64,000 nucleotides of DNA from Psychromonas sp. MB-3u-54 (GCF_002836415.1 NZ_PJBP01000174.1:1-64000); one strand, 5' to 3'; shown: positions 1 through 8,528, counted from the first letter of the stretch. The notes: generated by a model not told the origin, from the sequence alone. Numbers and translations: made by a program.

Positions 1-26
1 ATAAACGGAATAGCTTATTAGTGTCT

Positions 27-96
27 GAGCAATCTTGTAAAGCGACAGCTCAGTGTACGAGCAATCTTGTAAAGCGACAGCTCAGTGTACGAGCAA
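27..96. repeat. 32-bp direct tandem repeat, two copies plus 6 bases
   Basis: Two identical 32-base copies lie at 27-58 and 59-90, and a third begins at 91 and stops after GAGCAA. Each copy contains GAGC near its start and GCTC about 20 bases later, so each can fold weakly. The motif GCGACAGCTC recurs near 23068-23078, which links this array to the AGCT-type repeats elsewhere in the window. No gene is visible between position 1 and the tRNA operon terminator. Confidence 0.9.
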
Positions 97-133
97 ACTA
101 ATTATTTTTACCCGTTGCCGTAAACTACAGACG

Positions 134-172
134 AAAAAAAACCGCTTCTGCGATTAAGCATAAAGCGGTTTC
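134..172 (-). terminator. Rho-independent terminator of the tRNA operon
   Basis: On the minus strand the arm AAACCGCTT (171-163) pairs with AAGCGGTTT (147-139) and is followed by a run of T (140-134). It lies directly downstream of tRNA-Pro, the last gene of the operon. Confidence 0.9.
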
Positions 173-180
173 TTTAAATG

Positions 181-257
181 TGGTCGGTGATAAAGGATTC
201 GAACCTTTGACCCCCTGGTCCCAAACCAGGTGCGCTACCAAGCTGCGCTAATCACCG
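181..257 (-). tRNA. tRNA-Pro (anticodon TGG)
   Basis: This 77-base tRNA reads on the minus strand from CGGTGATTAGCGC at 257 to an encoded CCA at 183-181. The anticodon stem CCTGG/CCAGG encloses the loop TTTGGGA, giving anticodon TGG, which decodes proline CCA codons. The T-arm GGTTCGAATCC is intact. It is the promoter-distal gene of an Arg-His-Pro operon. The comparable E. coli operon (argX-hisR-leuT-proM) also carries a tRNA-Leu that is absent here. Confidence 0.95.
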
Positions 258-290
258 AAAATTGTATTTACAGTTTACATCTGTGGGGTA

Positions 291-352
291 CCCCCCTGGT
301 CCAACTCTTTTCTCAAATTCAGAGGTGCGCTACCAAACTGCGCTAATCACCG
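291..352 (-). pseudogene. degenerate tRNA-Pro copy (5' half retained)
   Basis: The minus strand from 352 repeats the first 30 bases of the neighbouring tRNA-Pro with one mismatch: acceptor strand, D-arm and the start of the anticodon stem. The anticodon loop is then replaced by unrelated sequence (about 303-322). A relic of the 3' anticodon stem (ACCAGGGGG, near 302-291) follows. The T-arm and acceptor 3' strand are missing, so it cannot be a working tRNA. It sits between tRNA-His and tRNA-Pro, where the E. coli operon has leuT. A failed tandem duplication of the Pro gene is the simplest explanation. Confidence 0.8.
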
Positions 353-378
353 AGAATCTGTTTTACATCTGAAAAGGA

Positions 379-455
379 TGGGGCGAATGACGGGGATTGA
401 ACCCGCGACAACCGGAATCACAATCCGGGGCTCTACCAACTGAGCTACATCCGCC
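379..455 (-). tRNA. tRNA-His (anticodon GTG)
   Basis: The minus strand from 455 begins with an extra G at position -1, followed by the 7-bp acceptor GCGGATG paired with CATTCGC. The discriminator is C and CCA is encoded at 381-379. G-1 opposite C73 is the identity feature of histidine tRNAs. The anticodon loop TTGTGAT gives GTG. It is the middle gene of the operon. Confidence 0.96.
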
Positions 456-495
456 ACTAAAACTTCTTATACTATTTACTTACCTACCGAAAGAA

Positions 496-572
496 TGGTG
501 CACCCGACAAGATTCGAACCTGTGACCTTTGCCTCCGGAGGGCAACGCTCTATCCAGCTGAGCTACGGGTGC
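496..572 (-). tRNA. tRNA-Arg (anticodon CCG)
   Basis: The minus strand from 572 reads GCACCCGTAGCTCAGC. The anticodon stem TTGCC/GGCAA holds the loop CTCCGGA, giving anticodon CCG (arginine CGG codons). CCA is encoded at 498-496. It is the first gene after the operon promoter, as argX is in E. coli. Confidence 0.96.
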
Positions 573-594
573 TCGCGTCTTTAGCGTGGCGCGA

Positions 595-623
595 ATACTA
601 CTGATTGTGGCTCTGTCTGTCTA
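595..623 (-). promoter_or_regulatory. Promoter of the tRNA operon
   Basis: On the minus strand TAGACA (623-618) and TAGTAT (600-595) are separated by 17 bases and followed by a GC-rich discriminator (TCGCGCC). That discriminator is typical of stringently controlled stable-RNA promoters. The first tRNA begins about 22 bases downstream of the -10 box. Confidence 0.65.
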
Positions 624-755
624 GTGTTTTTTGCAAGTTTTAGTTCTTTTTAGTGTTTTTTATTGAAAATAACCTGTCAAGGGAACATTAATCAGATGAT
701 TTCTGTATTTTCAGATATACTTTCACTAATTTACCCACAAATAGAGTCTTCAATT

Positions 756-3251
756 ATGACCCAAGACCCCTTCCTAGATCGCGAAGCGCAAACTTACGAG
801 CATCCAGTGCCAAGTCGTGAGTTTATTTTAGAATATTTAGAAAAACAAGCCAAACCTATTAGCCGTGATGCCCTGTTTAACGCTTTTTCTTTAAGCGGTG
901 AAGAGGAAGCCGAGGGGTTACGTCGTCGTCTGAAAGCCATGGAACGTGATGGGCAGTTAGTCTGGTGCCGTAATGCGACCTATGCACTACCGGACAAATT
1001 GAATCTAATTAAAGGTAAAGTCATTGGCCACAAAGATGGTTTTGGTTTTCTGAAAACCGAAGAAGAAGGTGGCGATCTTTTTTTACCCGCGCATCAAATG
1101 CGTTTACTATTTCACGGCGATATCGTGCTTGTCCAACCGGTTAAAGTTGATTCACGAGGCCGCACCGAAGCGCGTTTTGTACGTTTATTAGAAGCACGTA
1201 AAGAGCCTATTGTCGGCCGTTATTTTGTCGAAGACGGAATTGCTGTCGTGGTGCCCGATGATTCTCGTATCAATCAAGATATTCTGATCAATCAAGATAA
1301 CAATCTCGGTGCCCGCCACGGACAAATAGTCGTAGTGGAAATTCTCCAGCGTCCAAAACCGCGTTTGACTGCAAAAGGTAAAATCACTGAAATACTGGGT
1401 CAAGATATGGAACCCGGCATGGAAGTTGAAGTTGCACTGCGTACCCATGATATTCCGCATCAATGGCCCGAAGGTTTAGATAAAGAATTAGAAAGCTTTA
1501 CTGAAACTGTGCCTGCAGAAGCAATACAAGGGCGTGTAGATTTACGCCAATTACCGCTGGTCACAATAGATGGTGAAGATGCGCGCGATTTTGATGATGC
1601 GGTTTTCTGTAAAGCTGAAGCCGGTGGTGGCTGGCGTCTGTGGGTTGCTATTGCAGACGTAAGCTATTACGTTCGCCCCGGTACTATTTTAGATAAAGAA
1701 GCAATTAATCGTGGTAACTCGGTCTATTTCCCCGACCAGGTTGTGCCTATGTTGCCGGAAATATTATCGAACGGATTATGTTCATTAAATCCGCAGGTAG
1801 ACCGTTTATGTATGGTCAGTGAAATGGTTATTTCTAAAGCCGGCGTGCTCACGGATTACAAATTCTATGAAGCCGTGATGAATTCCCATGCACGTTTTAC
1901 TTATACTAAAGTCGCCGCCATTTTAGACGGTGATCAAACATTGCGCGAGCAGTACAAACCTTTAGTACCTCATATCGAAGAGTTAGAGCACCTTTATAAA
2001 GCCTTCAAGCGTGCGCGTAAAATACGCGGCGGCATGGAGTTTGAAACCTTAGAAACGCGTTTTATTTTTGATCAAAACCGTAAAATCGAATCTATCGAGC
2101 CAATAACACGTAACGATGCGCATAAGATCATCGAAGAATGTATGATCCAGGCAAACGTTGCATCGGCACGTTTAATTGGCAAAGCAGAAGCTGCTGCGTT
2201 ATACCGCGTTCATGAAACTCCCAGTCAGGAAAAATTGGTTAACTTCCGTTCATTTTTGTCAGAGCTTGGTTTAAGCCTTGCCGGCGGAGAGAAACCGGCC
2301 CCACGTGATTATGCAGCCTTAGCTGAAGAATTTGCGGGTCGTGAAGACAGTGAGCTTTTACAAACCATGTTATTACGCTCGATGAAACAAGCTGTCTATC
2401 AAGATGAAAACCTTGGGCACTTTGGTTTAGCTTTAGAAGAGTACGCGCATTTCACTTCTCCTATTCGTCGTTATCCGGATCTGATCTTACACCGTGCCAT
2501 TAAATATTTAATCGAACATCAGGCAAAGGGTCAGTTGAAATCAAAATGGACCAATACCGGCGGATATCATTATCTGCATGAAGAGATAGGTGTCTTAGGC
2601 GAGCATTGTTCAATGACTGAACGCCGCGCCGATGATGCTACTCGTGATGTAGGTGACGCTTTAAAATGTGAATATATGCAGGATCATGTGGGTGATGTAA
2701 TGCACGGCACTATTGCCGCTGTCACCAACTTTGGTTTCTTTGTACGCTTAACGGGTATTCAGATCGATGGTCTGGTTCATGTGACCAGTTTACTGTCTGA
2801 TTATTATATCTTTGATGCGGGCAAACAAACCCTAAAGGGTGAACGTACAGGACGCACCTTTAGGATCGGCGATGCATTAGAAGTGAAAGTATTATCGGTT
2901 AATTTAGATGATAAAAAAATCGATTTTGAATTAGCCGATCAAGCGGTCGCTGGACAACGAAAACGAGCTCAAAATACGGCAGCGCGTGAAAACGATCGCC
3001 CGATAGATAAACGAGCACGCTCAAAAGCGGCGTCTAAAGGGCGCGCCAATGATAACGCTAAAAAAGGCGATCAGCCGGTTGAGAAAGAACCCGCTAAGCA
3101 AGAGCCAAAAGCCAACAAGCCCAAAAGAAAAAGAACGATAAAACAGGGCGAAAAAAATACAGCTTCATCAAAAACAAAAAAAACCACGGCAACAGCTAAA
3201 AAAGTAGGTCGCGCAGATCGCCGTAACAAAATAAAACAGGCAAACAAATAG
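756..3251 (+). CDS. rnr: Ribonuclease R
   Basis: This 831-aa 3'-to-5' exoribonuclease of the RNB/RNase II family degrades structured RNA, including rRNA and tmRNA-tagged mRNA. The N-terminal helix-turn-helix-like region ([10 protein letters not shown]) is followed by cold-shock OB domains and the RNB domain. The metal-binding aspartates are in [11 protein letters not shown] (D272, D278, D280, D281). A C-terminal S1 domain ([16 protein letters not shown]) precedes a long Lys/Arg-rich tail. The frame is open upstream to a TTG at 663, but MTQDPF at 756 matches the E. coli N-terminus (MSQDPF), so I chose it. rlmB follows, as in E. coli. The TAG stop codon forms part of the first AGCT repeat of the array downstream. 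Confidence 0.95.
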   Translation: MTQDPFLDREAQTYEHPVPSREFILEYLEKQAKPISRDALFNAFSLSGEEEAEGLRRRLKAMERDGQLVWCRNATYALPDKLNLIKGKVIGHKDGFGFLKTEEEGGDLFLPAHQMRLLFHGDIVLVQPVKVDSRGRTEARFVRLLEARKEPIVGRYFVEDGIAVVVPDDSRINQDILINQDNNLGARHGQIVVVEILQRPKPRLTAKGKITEILGQDMEPGMEVEVALRTHDIPHQWPEGLDKELESFTETVPAEAIQGRVDLRQLPLVTIDGEDARDFDDAVFCKAEAGGGWRLWVAIADVSYYVRPGTILDKEAINRGNSVYFPDQVVPMLPEILSNGLCSLNPQVDRLCMVSEMVISKAGVLTDYKFYEAVMNSHARFTYTKVAAILDGDQTLREQYKPLVPHIEELEHLYKAFKRARKIRGGMEFETLETRFIFDQNRKIESIEPITRNDAHKIIEECMIQANVASARLIGKAEAAALYRVHETPSQEKLVNFRSFLSELGLSLAGGEKPAPRDYAALAEEFAGREDSELLQTMLLRSMKQAVYQDENLGHFGLALEEYAHFTSPIRRYPDLILHRAIKYLIEHQAKGQLKSKWTNTGGYHYLHEEIGVLGEHCSMTERRADDATRDVGDALKCEYMQDHVGDVMHGTIAAVTNFGFFVRLTGIQIDGLVHVTSLLSDYYIFDAGKQTLKGERTGRTFRIGDALEVKVLSVNLDDKKIDFELADQAVAGQRKRAQNTAARENDRPIDKRARSKAASKGRANDNAKKGDQPVEKEPAKQEPKANKPKRKRTIKQGEKNTASSKTKKTTATAKKVGRADRRNKIKQANK

Positions 3252-3515
3252 CTTCGAGCTTCGAGCTTCGAGCTAGGAGCTAGGAGCTACGAGCTACGAG
3301 CTTTCTAGCTACGAGCTTTCTAGCTTCGAGCTGAGAGCTGCAAGCTTTCTAGCTTTCTAGCTTTCTAGCTTTCTAGCTTTCTAGCTTTCTAGCTTTCTAG
3401 CTTTCTAGCTTTCGAGCTTTCGAGCTTTCGAGCTTTCGAGCTTTCTAGCTTTCTAGCGTTCGAGCGTTCGAGCGTTCGAGCGTTCGAGCTGCGAGCTGCG
3501 AGCTGCGAGTCTTGA
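3249..3515. repeat. AGCT-centred 7-8 base tandem repeat array between rnr and rlmB
   Basis: About 30 AGCT tetramers recur every 7 or 8 bases. The variants occur in blocks: GAGCTTC and GAGCTAG/GAGCTAC at the left, a run of TAGCTTTC in the middle, then GAGCTTTC, GAGCGTTC and finally GAGCTGC. Such blocks indicate local expansion and homogenisation of neighbouring units. The array starts inside the rnr stop codon and ends about 35 bases before the rlmB start. No open frame of interest spans it. Confidence 0.9.
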
Positions 3516-3547
3516 GCTATTATCAACAAATAGAATTAGAGAAAAAT

Positions 3548-4294
3548 ATGAGCAAAAGTGAATTACTTTATGGCATCCATGCAGTTGATGCCTTATTAGA
3601 GAAACAACCAGAACGTTTTATTGAAGTTTATGCATTAAAAGGACGTGAAGACGAACGCCTTAATAATATTATTGCTAAATTAAATGAATGGGGTATCTCC
3701 GTTCAATTAATGAGCCGTAAAGCGATGGATGATAAGTCGGAAGGTGAGCAACATCAGGGAATTATTGCCCGTGTTAAAACGGCTAAGGTCTTAAACGATA
3801 ATGACTTAGACAGTTTATTAGAGAGTTTAACCGTAGCACCTTTTTTACTTATTCTAGACGGTGTGACGGATCCGCATAATCTAGGCGCATGTCTGCGTAG
3901 TGCCGATGCGGCCGGTGTGCATGCTGTGATTATCCCTAAAGATAACTCAGCAAGCTTAACCCCCGTAGTGCGCAAGGTCGCTTGTGGAGCAGCAGAATCT
4001 GTGCCTTTAATTCATGTCACTAACCTGGCACGGGCAATGCGTTCATTACAGGACAAAGGTATCTGGATTTACGGTACCGCGGGTGAAGCTACCCAAAGCC
4101 TCTATGACTGTAAATTAGAAGGCGGCATGGCACTGGCAATGGGCGCGGAAGGTAAAGGATTACGCCGTTTAACCCGTGAACATTGTGACCAGCTGATTAA
4201 ACTGCCCATGGCGGGCGCCGTTTCCAGCTTAAATGTCTCGGTAGCAACCGGTGTCTGCTTGTTTGAAGTGGTTCGCCAGCGCGGGGAGAAATAA
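3548..4294 (+). CDS. rlmB: 23S rRNA (guanosine-2'-O-)-methyltransferase RlmB
   Basis: This 248-aa SPOUT-family enzyme methylates the 2'-O of G2251 in the peptidyl-transferase P loop of 23S rRNA, using S-adenosylmethionine. The N-terminal L30e-like substrate-binding domain ([12 protein letters not shown]) is followed by the SPOUT trefoil-knot domain. Its signatures are [37 protein letters not shown] and [14 protein letters not shown]. Start at 3548 ([13 protein letters not shown]) matches the E. coli protein; an in-frame start 12 codons earlier would lie next to the repeat array. The rnr-rlmB pairing is normal for the group, but the repeat array between them is not. Confidence 0.95.
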   Translation: MSKSELLYGIHAVDALLEKQPERFIEVYALKGREDERLNNIIAKLNEWGISVQLMSRKAMDDKSEGEQHQGIIARVKTAKVLNDNDLDSLLESLTVAPFLLILDGVTDPHNLGACLRSADAAGVHAVIIPKDNSASLTPVVRKVACGAAESVPLIHVTNLARAMRSLQDKGIWIYGTAGEATQSLYDCKLEGGMALAMGAEGKGLRRLTREHCDQLIKLPMAGAVSSLNVSVATGVCLFEVVRQRGEK

Positions 4295-4298
4295 GCGG

Positions 4299-4557
4299 GA
4301 AGGCTGTAAAGCTGTAAGGCTGTAAGGCTGTAAGGCGATAAGGCTGGAGGGACTGAGCTTCGGGCTTCGAGCCTTCGAGCTTTCGAGCCTTCGAGCCTTC
4401 GAGCCTTCGAGCCTTCGAGCTTTCGAGCTTTCGAGCTTTCGAGCTTTCGAGCCTTCGAGCCTTCGAGCCTTCGAGCCTTCGAGCCTTCGAGCCTTCGAGC
4501 CTTCGAGCCTTCGAGCCTTCGAGCCTTCGAGCCTTTGAGCTTCGAGCTTTCGGGCTC
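4299..4557. repeat. GAGCCTTC octamer array downstream of rlmB
   Basis: This is a second repeat array, starting just after the rlmB stop. It begins with several AAGGCTGT units and becomes a long run of GAGCCTTC interspersed with GAGCTTTC. Because the unit is 8 bases, every three units encode the same 8-residue peptide (SKARRLEG) on the minus strand, which creates long but artefactual minus-strand open frames. The unit differs from that of the rnr array by one or two bases, so each locus has its own consensus. Confidence 0.9.
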
Positions 4558-4611
4558 CGCTCAAGCAGATACAATGCTTCGCAAATATTCCTTTATTATC
4601 AAAATAACTGC

Positions 4612-4640
4612 TTGCGTAAGTTGACTCTAAATTGTACAAT
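4612..4640 (+). promoter_or_regulatory. Candidate promoter of the rpsF-priB-rpsR-rplI operon
   Basis: TTGCGT (4612-4617) and TACAAT (4635-4640) are spaced 17 bases apart. A C/G-rich discriminator follows, and the rpsF start is about 97 bases downstream. It is the best sigma-70 match between the repeat array and rpsF. Confidence 0.5.
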
Positions 4641-4737
4641 CTGCCGCCTTAAATCAACCACCTTTTTTGTTCCTTGCTTCTATTGGTACGGTTGAGCCAA
4701 ATCAAGAAGCTACTAACCCGTAAGGAGCGATTTTTAT

Positions 4738-5139
4738 ATGCGTCATTATGAAATCGTATTTATGGTTCACCCTGATCAGAGTGAACAAGTTAATGGTATG
4801 ATTGAACGTTACACAGCCTCTATTACAGAAGCTGGCGGTACAGTTCATCGTCTAGAAGACTGGGGCCGTCGTCAATTGGCTTACCCAATCAACAAACTAC
4901 ACAAAGCACACTATGTTCTTATGAATATTGAAGCTGGCCAGAATGTAATCGATGATTTGGAAAATGCTTTCCGTTTCAACGATTCAGTGCTACGTAATAT
5001 GATCATGCGTACTAAAGCTGCTGTGACTGAAGTTTCTGTAGTGGCAAAAGCAAGAGAAGAGCGTGTTGAACGTGCTCCTCGTGCTCCACGTCCAGAAGTG
5101 AAAGCAGAACCAGAAGCAGAAGCAACAGCTGAAGCATAA
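4738..5139 (+). CDS. rpsF: 30S ribosomal protein S6
   Basis: This 133-aa protein of the small-subunit platform binds 16S rRNA as a pair with S18. The S6 fold is recognisable from [18 protein letters not shown] to [14 protein letters not shown], followed by an acidic, Glu/Ala-rich tail. In E. coli, glutamates are added after translation by RimK to such a tail. TAAGGAG at 4721-4727 is the ribosome binding site. It is the first gene of a four-gene operon with priB, rpsR and rplI in the standard gammaproteobacterial order. Confidence 0.97.
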   Translation: MRHYEIVFMVHPDQSEQVNGMIERYTASITEAGGTVHRLEDWGRRQLAYPINKLHKAHYVLMNIEAGQNVIDDLENAFRFNDSVLRNMIMRTKAAVTEVSVVAKAREERVERAPRAPRPEVKAEPEAEATAEA

Positions 5140-5147
5140 GCTACTTA

Positions 5148-5453
5148 GTGACTGATAACTTTTTGCGACTTTCGGGTGTAGTAACTGAAAAGCCTACATT
5201 TAAAAAAAGTCCTAGCGGTTTACAACACTGTAATTTGGTGCTTGAACATCGTTCTATGCAAGAAGAGGCTGAATTACCACGCAACGTTTATTGTTATATG
5301 CCCGTTGCAGCAAGTGGAATACTTGCCAGTCAGTTAAAAGATAAATTATCGAAAGGTATGCAAATAAGAGTAAGTGGTTTTATCACTTTTCATCAAAGCG
5401 CCAATAAGCTTGGAAAACTCGTATTGCATGCTCAGTACATAGAACAAATTTGA
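5148..5453 (+). CDS. priB: Primosomal replication protein N
   Basis: This 101-aa single-stranded-DNA-binding OB-fold protein acts with PriA and DnaT to reload DnaB helicase at stalled forks. LSGVVTEKP, SPSGLQHCNLVLEHRS and the C-terminal LVLHAQYIEQI match E. coli PriB throughout. The start codon is GTG, 8 bases after the rpsF stop, with no strong ribosome binding site. Translation is therefore probably coupled to rpsF. Its place between S6 and S18 is diagnostic of PriB in gammaproteobacteria. Confidence 0.93.
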   Translation: MTDNFLRLSGVVTEKPTFKKSPSGLQHCNLVLEHRSMQEEAELPRNVYCYMPVAASGILASQLKDKLSKGMQIRVSGFITFHQSANKLGKLVLHAQYIEQI

Positions 5454-5690
<237 letters not shown>

Positions 5691-5706
5691 ACAGGAGCTA
5701 TAGATT

Positions 5707-6159
5707 ATGGAAATTATCCTACAAGATACAGTTGCTAACCTTGGTAAACTTGGCGATAAAGTTGTTGTTAAATCAGGTTACGCACGTAACTTTCTTTTCC
5801 CACAACAAAAAGCTGTTCCAGCAAACAAAGCAAACTTAGAAGCTTTTGAAACACGTCGTGTTGAATTAGAAGCTAAACAAGCTGCTAACCTTGCTGCTGC
5901 AGAAAAACGCGGTGCTTCATTAGCTGCATTAGAAAAGGTTGTTATCGGTTCTAAAGCTGGTGATGTTGGTAAACTATTCGGTTCAATCGGTACGCGTGAT
6001 ATTGCTAATGCAATCACTGCTGCTGGTGTACCTGTTGTTAAAAGTGAAGTTCGTCTTCCTGAAGGCGCTTTACGCAACACTGGTTTATTCGAAATCGCTG
6101 TAGTAGTTCACTCTGAAGTAACTACTATTGTTAACATTGAAGTTGTTCCTGCTGAGTAA
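5707..6159 (+). CDS. rplI: 50S ribosomal protein L9
   Basis: This 150-aa elongated protein binds near the base of the L1 stalk and limits frameshifting and hopping. The N-terminal domain carries [21 protein letters not shown] long central helix rich in Glu/Lys/Ala leads to the C-terminal RNA-binding domain ([12 protein letters not shown]). It is the last gene of the operon and is followed after about 25 bases by a Rho-independent terminator. Confidence 0.97.
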   Translation: MEIILQDTVANLGKLGDKVVVKSGYARNFLFPQQKAVPANKANLEAFETRRVELEAKQAANLAAAEKRGASLAALEKVVIGSKAGDVGKLFGSIGTRDIANAITAAGVPVVKSEVRLPEGALRNTGLFEIAVVVHSEVTTIVNIEVVPAE

Positions 6160-6184
6160 TTCAGTTTGATAAACTAAGATGATA

Positions 6185-6213
6185 AAAATACCTGCTCTCG
6201 AGCGGGTATTTTT
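6185..6213 (+). terminator. Rho-independent terminator after rplI
   Basis: AAATACCTGCT pairs with AGCGGGTATTT around the loop CTCG, and the hairpin is followed by T residues. The dispersed repeat island begins shortly afterwards. Confidence 0.9.
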
Positions 6214-6340
6214 ATGCCTAAAATTTGGCCCCTTTTCTTTTTAATATTCCCCAACGTTGTAAAACCCCATAGCTAATTTTTTTCAGGCTGTCGCCCTGAC
6301 AATGACTTCCTTTTTACAACACCTTAAAAATCACACAGCT

Positions 6341-6810
6341 GATTTGGTTTGTTTGTAGGCTTTCGCTTGTGAGCGCATGGTTTAACTTTCTTTGTTGGTC
6401 TTCCGCCCTGACGGCGTGTAGACGATGAGAAACCGAAACGCAGTTTCGCAGTTCGAGAGGGTCATGCTTCTCAACAGCAAGAAAAGAGTAACCAAAAAGT
6501 GCCGTATACAGGGGCCGTCAGAGCCTGTCCCGCTCATAATCCTGAACTGCCGTTCAATTCGCCTAGACGTTTTTTTATCTTACTAAATAAATCCCTTTTT
6601 AACGCACCAGTCCGGACAGCACATCCATATGCAGAGCCAAGCCTAATGAAATCAAAGGGCACGCAGAGCTTAGCCCGCTCATAAGCCTGAACTGGCGTTC
6701 AATTCGCTCCATGTTTCCGGTTGCTAAAGGAATTGATTGAGCAAGAAAAACGTACGGAAATTTCCGTAGACGCATTGGTTTGGTTTATTTAGAAATGATT
6801 TGGATGTCCC
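6341..6810 (-). repeat. Mosaic dispersed repeat, copy A1
   Basis: This copy of a window-specific repeat family is, relative to copies B1-B3 and C, in reverse orientation. Shared blocks include the reverse complements of AAGCGCTTACAAGCGAAGGC, CCTGTATACGGCA, AGTTCAGG(A/C)TTATGAGCGGG, GGATGTGCTGTCC and AAAATTTCCGTACGTTTTTC. Short open frames exist in it but are interrupted and not conserved, so I regard it as non-coding. The 6214-6340 stretch holds only a short inverted repeat (CAGGCTGTCGCCCTG). Confidence 0.75.
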
Positions 6811-6832
6811 ATTCCTATGTCGCCTGTGCATA

Positions 6833-6983
6833 CCAAGCCTAGTGAAACACAAAGGGCACGCAGAGCTTAACCCGCTCATGAGCCTGAAATGCCGTTCAAT
6901 TCTCTCCATTTTCCACTTGCTAAAGAAATTAATTGAGCAAGAAAAACGTACGGAAAATTTCGTAGACGCATTGGTTTGGTTTA
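6833..6983 (-). repeat. Mosaic dispersed repeat, partial copy A2
   Basis: This second, shortened copy repeats A1 from AGCCTA(A/G)TGAAA to GACGCATTGGTTTGGTTT in the same order. It shares the blocks AAAGGGCACGCAGAGCTTA and GAGCAAGAAAAACGTACGG. It follows A1 by about 20 bases, so the pair arose by tandem duplication or nested insertion. The 6984-7326 interval has no recognisable gene. An inverted repeat GATAGGT/ACCTATC at 7082-7107 is the only feature visible there. Confidence 0.7.
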
Positions 6984-7326
6984 AAAAGTTTGGGTGGTGA
7001 TAGGTATCACCCTGAAGGTTATATTTGAGGATAGCTAAATTTATTTTATAAATTAATAAGTTAAAATCTTTTTTAAAAGGAGATAGGTCGCACGTTAATA
7101 CCTATCTCAAATCAATATTAACTAAATAATCACTTAAAGTTTTGATTTGGTGAGATTAAATAGATATTGTCATGATGATTTAGCATGCTATAGACAGCAC
7201 GGATTTTCGTGCACAGTGATGCTTATAAAGCTGTTAGACCTCCTAAAATGTACAGTGATGATTAAAACGTTGTGTCTCTTTACTCTATTTTTTTTGAAAA
7301 AAAAACACACAAAACGGTTCTAAGGT

Positions 7327-7367
7327 AACGGGTTAACCGTTGCAATATAGGCTAAAGCGTTTATAAT
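7327..7367 (+). promoter_or_regulatory. Promoter with overlapping inverted repeat before the Panacea gene
   Basis: TATAAT at 7362-7367 is preceded at 16 bases by TTGCAA (7340-7345). The near-palindrome AACGG-GTTAA-CCGTT (7327-7341) overlaps the -35 box, where a repressor would block polymerase. Toxin-antitoxin operons commonly repress themselves through such operators. That this one does so is inference. Confidence 0.55.
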
Positions 7368-7394
7368 TTTAATGTAAATTAATTGAGGTGAAAA

Positions 7395-7940
7395 ATGTTT
7401 TCAGAAGAGAAAGCTACACATATGGCTTCTTATCTTCTCATTCGAAGAGGGGGAAGAATGTCTTATATGAAACTATTAAAACTCCTTTACTTAGCTGAAC
7501 GAGAAGCTTTAGTTAAATGGGGTGAGTCTATGAGTGGAGATAAATTTGTATCTATGCCTCATGGCCCAGTTATGTCCTCTACTTATGATTTAATCCAAGG
7601 GGGAAACGATATTTGGGGGCGTTTCATTACATCTGAAGCTAATTATGAAGTTTCTCTCAAAGGTGGCATTTTAGAAGATGATCTGGATGAATTAAGTTTA
7701 TCTGAGACAAAAATACTAGATCGGGTGTTTGAAGGGTTTGGTACAATGCGTCGTTGGGAAATAGTAAACTACACACATGAGCATTGCAAAGAATGGCAAG
7801 ATCCCGATGGAAGTTCCTTCCCTATAAAGACTTTAGATATACTACTAGCTAAAGGCGTATCTAACGATACCGCAACCGCTTTGTTACAGCAAGGTGCTGA
7901 ACAAACACAACTAAAACTAATGAAACAAATTCTGGTGTAA
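7395..7940 (+). CDS. Panacea-domain (DUF4065/SocA-like) protein, probable antitoxin
   Basis: This 181-aa protein carries the Panacea fold from about residue 8 to 130. Recognisable elements are MSYMKLLKLLYLAEREAL, the helix with SMPHGPVMSSTYDLI, and the terminal W..P (EWQDPDG). Panacea domains are known as interchangeable antitoxin domains that neutralise many unrelated toxins, and as the SocA proteolytic adaptor in Caulobacter. Start ATG at 7395 follows a good ribosome binding site (TTGAGGTG). The next gene starts 4 bases after its stop, a two-gene operon typical of toxin-antitoxin pairs. Repeat copies in opposite orientation flank the pair, which suggests acquisition as a cassette. Confidence 0.8.
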   Translation: MFSEEKATHMASYLLIRRGGRMSYMKLLKLLYLAEREALVKWGESMSGDKFVSMPHGPVMSSTYDLIQGGNDIWGRFITSEANYEVSLKGGILEDDLDELSLSETKILDRVFEGFGTMRRWEIVNYTHEHCKEWQDPDGSSFPIKTLDILLAKGVSNDTATALLQQGAEQTQLKLMKQILV

Positions 7941-7944
7941 CTTA

Positions 7945-8346
7945 GTGTCTCAAGTTCCGACTCGACAAGGTACAATATTAATACCTTCATACTCCAAACA
8001 CCATTTACATTTTGTTTGTAGTGACCCTGAATTTTATCCTAATAAAGGTAAAGAATGTGTTTTACTTGTTAATATATCATCTATAAAACCAGATACACCT
8101 TATGATAATACTTGTGTACTTGAGATGAATGATCATCCTTTTATCGTAAAACCTAGTTTTGTTTATTATAAAATGGCAGAACTATATAGTGTTGCAGGCA
8201 TCCAGCAACAAGTATTAGAGGGTAATTACTCCGTAAAAGAAGACTGTAATGATCTTGTTTTCAATAGAATTTTAAACGGTTTTACTGTTAGTGAAGATGT
8301 TAAAAGAAAAGTGTTAAAGTTCTATCAAAAACACTGTCAAAAATAA
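7945..8346 (+). CDS. Small protein paired with Panacea antitoxin; candidate toxin with a possible PemK/MazF-like barrel
   Basis: This 133-aa protein starts with GTG at 7945, 4 bases after the Panacea stop. I do not recognise a named family with certainty. The N-terminal half (GTILIPSYSKHHLHFVCSDP, then CVLLVNISSI) alternates strands as in small SH3-like barrels of the PemK/MazF type. A Cys/His-containing patch follows (TCVLEMNDHPFIVKPSFVYY). The C-terminal half is helical and lysine-rich. Position after a Panacea gene makes a toxin role likely by context, but its target cannot be read from the sequence. A housekeeping partner of unknown role is the main alternative. Confidence 0.6.
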   Translation: MSQVPTRQGTILIPSYSKHHLHFVCSDPEFYPNKGKECVLLVNISSIKPDTPYDNTCVLEMNDHPFIVKPSFVYYKMAELYSVAGIQQQVLEGNYSVKEDCNDLVFNRILNGFTVSEDVKRKVLKFYQKHCQK

Positions 8347-8528
8347 CTTAATACTTCAAGTGGTTACTGCCAACCAAGGTATAATCTGGTACCCGGAAGT
8401 ATCTAGCCTCCGACCCCATACTGCATGCAGTTCCGCACCGGTCCATTCATCTTCCTTTATGAATATTGCTCCCTTTTTTTAGAACTACGGCATGATCCTT
8501 TGCTAGTTATGCCACAGGCAGTAATAGA

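Noticed and set aside
663-755. Extended N-terminus of RNase R from TTG 663
   Set aside because: The extra 31 residues do not resemble RNase R, and MTQDPF at 756 matches the family start.
3249-3515. CRISPR array
   Set aside because: Units are 7-8 bases without unique spacers, and no cas genes occur in the window.
4197-4639. Two long minus-strand open frames with SKARRLEG repeats
   Set aside because: They are produced by the octamer array, lack a ribosome binding site and overlap the rlmB 3' end.
6499-7000. Short plus and minus frames in copies A1/A2
   Set aside because: Same reason: they follow repeat blocks and not codon structure.
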